Below are positions 50,542-50,542 of a DNA stretch of 50,542 nt, one piece after another. The notes beneath the pieces were generated by a model, which saw only the letters and a program-made list of their open reading frames with translations, had not been told where the DNA came from and searched no databases. Position 1 is the first letter of the stretch. The number at the start of each line of letters is the position of its first letter. This DNA comes from Rhizobium sp. J15. Its GTDB lineage: Bacteria > Pseudomonadota > Alphaproteobacteria > Rhizobiales > Rhizobiaceae. Both the position numbers and the translations under genes were made by a program. The DNA is taken from assembly GCF_002531825.1 (NCBI RefSeq), contig NZ_NWSX01000042.1:1-50542 (forward strand). The letters are read 5' to 3'.

Positions 50542-50542
50542 T

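Noticed and set aside
1..50542. CRISPR arrays, tRNA or rRNA genes
   Set aside because: No regularly spaced direct repeats and no tRNA- or rRNA-like sequences were seen; cas-like motifs are also absent.

Overview
The window reads as a large repABC plasmid (or chromid) segment from a Rhizobiaceae-type alphaproteobacterium (Rhizobium, Sinorhizobium or Agrobacterium group). The evidence is a full repA-repB-repC operon with an antisense RNA in the repB-repC gap, a DUF1612/HTH protein of the rhizobial RHE_PE00001 type, a plasmid pRiA4b ORF-3 family protein, a phasin, and an imuA-imuB-dnaE2 mutasome with a GAAC-N7-GAAC LexA box of alphaproteobacterial type. All functional names come from reading translated sequence and motifs; no database search was run.

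Layout. 1-6.9 kb: a phasin, then a tight plus-strand operon (adenine phosphoribosyltransferase-like, radical SAM/SPASM enzyme, two small helical proteins, NTP_transf_5-like nucleotidyltransferase, PRPP synthetase-like protein) facing a convergent zinc alcohol dehydrogenase. This looks like an uncharacterised biosynthetic or modification cluster. 6.9-8.0 kb holds nothing I recognise. 8.1-11.7 kb: repABC, with a 14-bp inverted repeat before repA and a candidate ctRNA between repB and repC. 11.7-14.2 kb: decayed IS3- and IS4-type fragments, bracketed by two copies of a perfect 16-bp palindrome. 14.9-17.5 kb: a serine recombinase and the DUF1612 protein. 17.6-18.5 kb: three small minus-strand genes divergent from ietA.

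18.5-38.7 kb is a defence or plasmid-competition island. It carries ietA-ietS (AAA ATPase plus subtilase, known from Ti plasmids as a stability/incompatibility pair), then a translationally linked four-gene DISARM-like operon: adenine-type DNA methyltransferase, an unrecognised 919-aa protein, a DrmA-type helicase and a DrmB-type DUF1998 protein, without drmC or drmD. Then come a HAD-membrane gene broken by a single in-frame amber codon and a CHAT-like protease gene overlapping an MBL-fold hydrolase gene.

39-48.3 kb: the pRiA4b ORF-3 protein, two small plus-strand genes, and an intergenic region with four hairpins that each display CCTCCTCCC in the loop (cuckoo/CcsR-type small RNA signature). 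A DNA repair block follows: SRAP peptidase and ATP-dependent ligase on the minus strand, and LexA-boxed imuA-imuB-dnaE2 on the plus strand. 48.3-50.5 kb: a frameshifted toxin-antitoxin remnant, a PIN-like protein and the end of an IS5-type transposase cut by the window edge.

Working together: repABC with ietAS, the recombinase and perhaps the 16-bp palindromes would maintain the plasmid; the DISARM-like operon and the CHAT/MBL pair would act against invading DNA or other conflict; the repair block would supply SOS mutagenesis and handling of damaged DNA. The most interesting items are the DISARM variant with its unknown subunit, the CHAT-MBL pair, the tandem anti-Shine-Dalgarno hairpins, the amber-interrupted HAD gene and the radical SAM/PRPP cluster.
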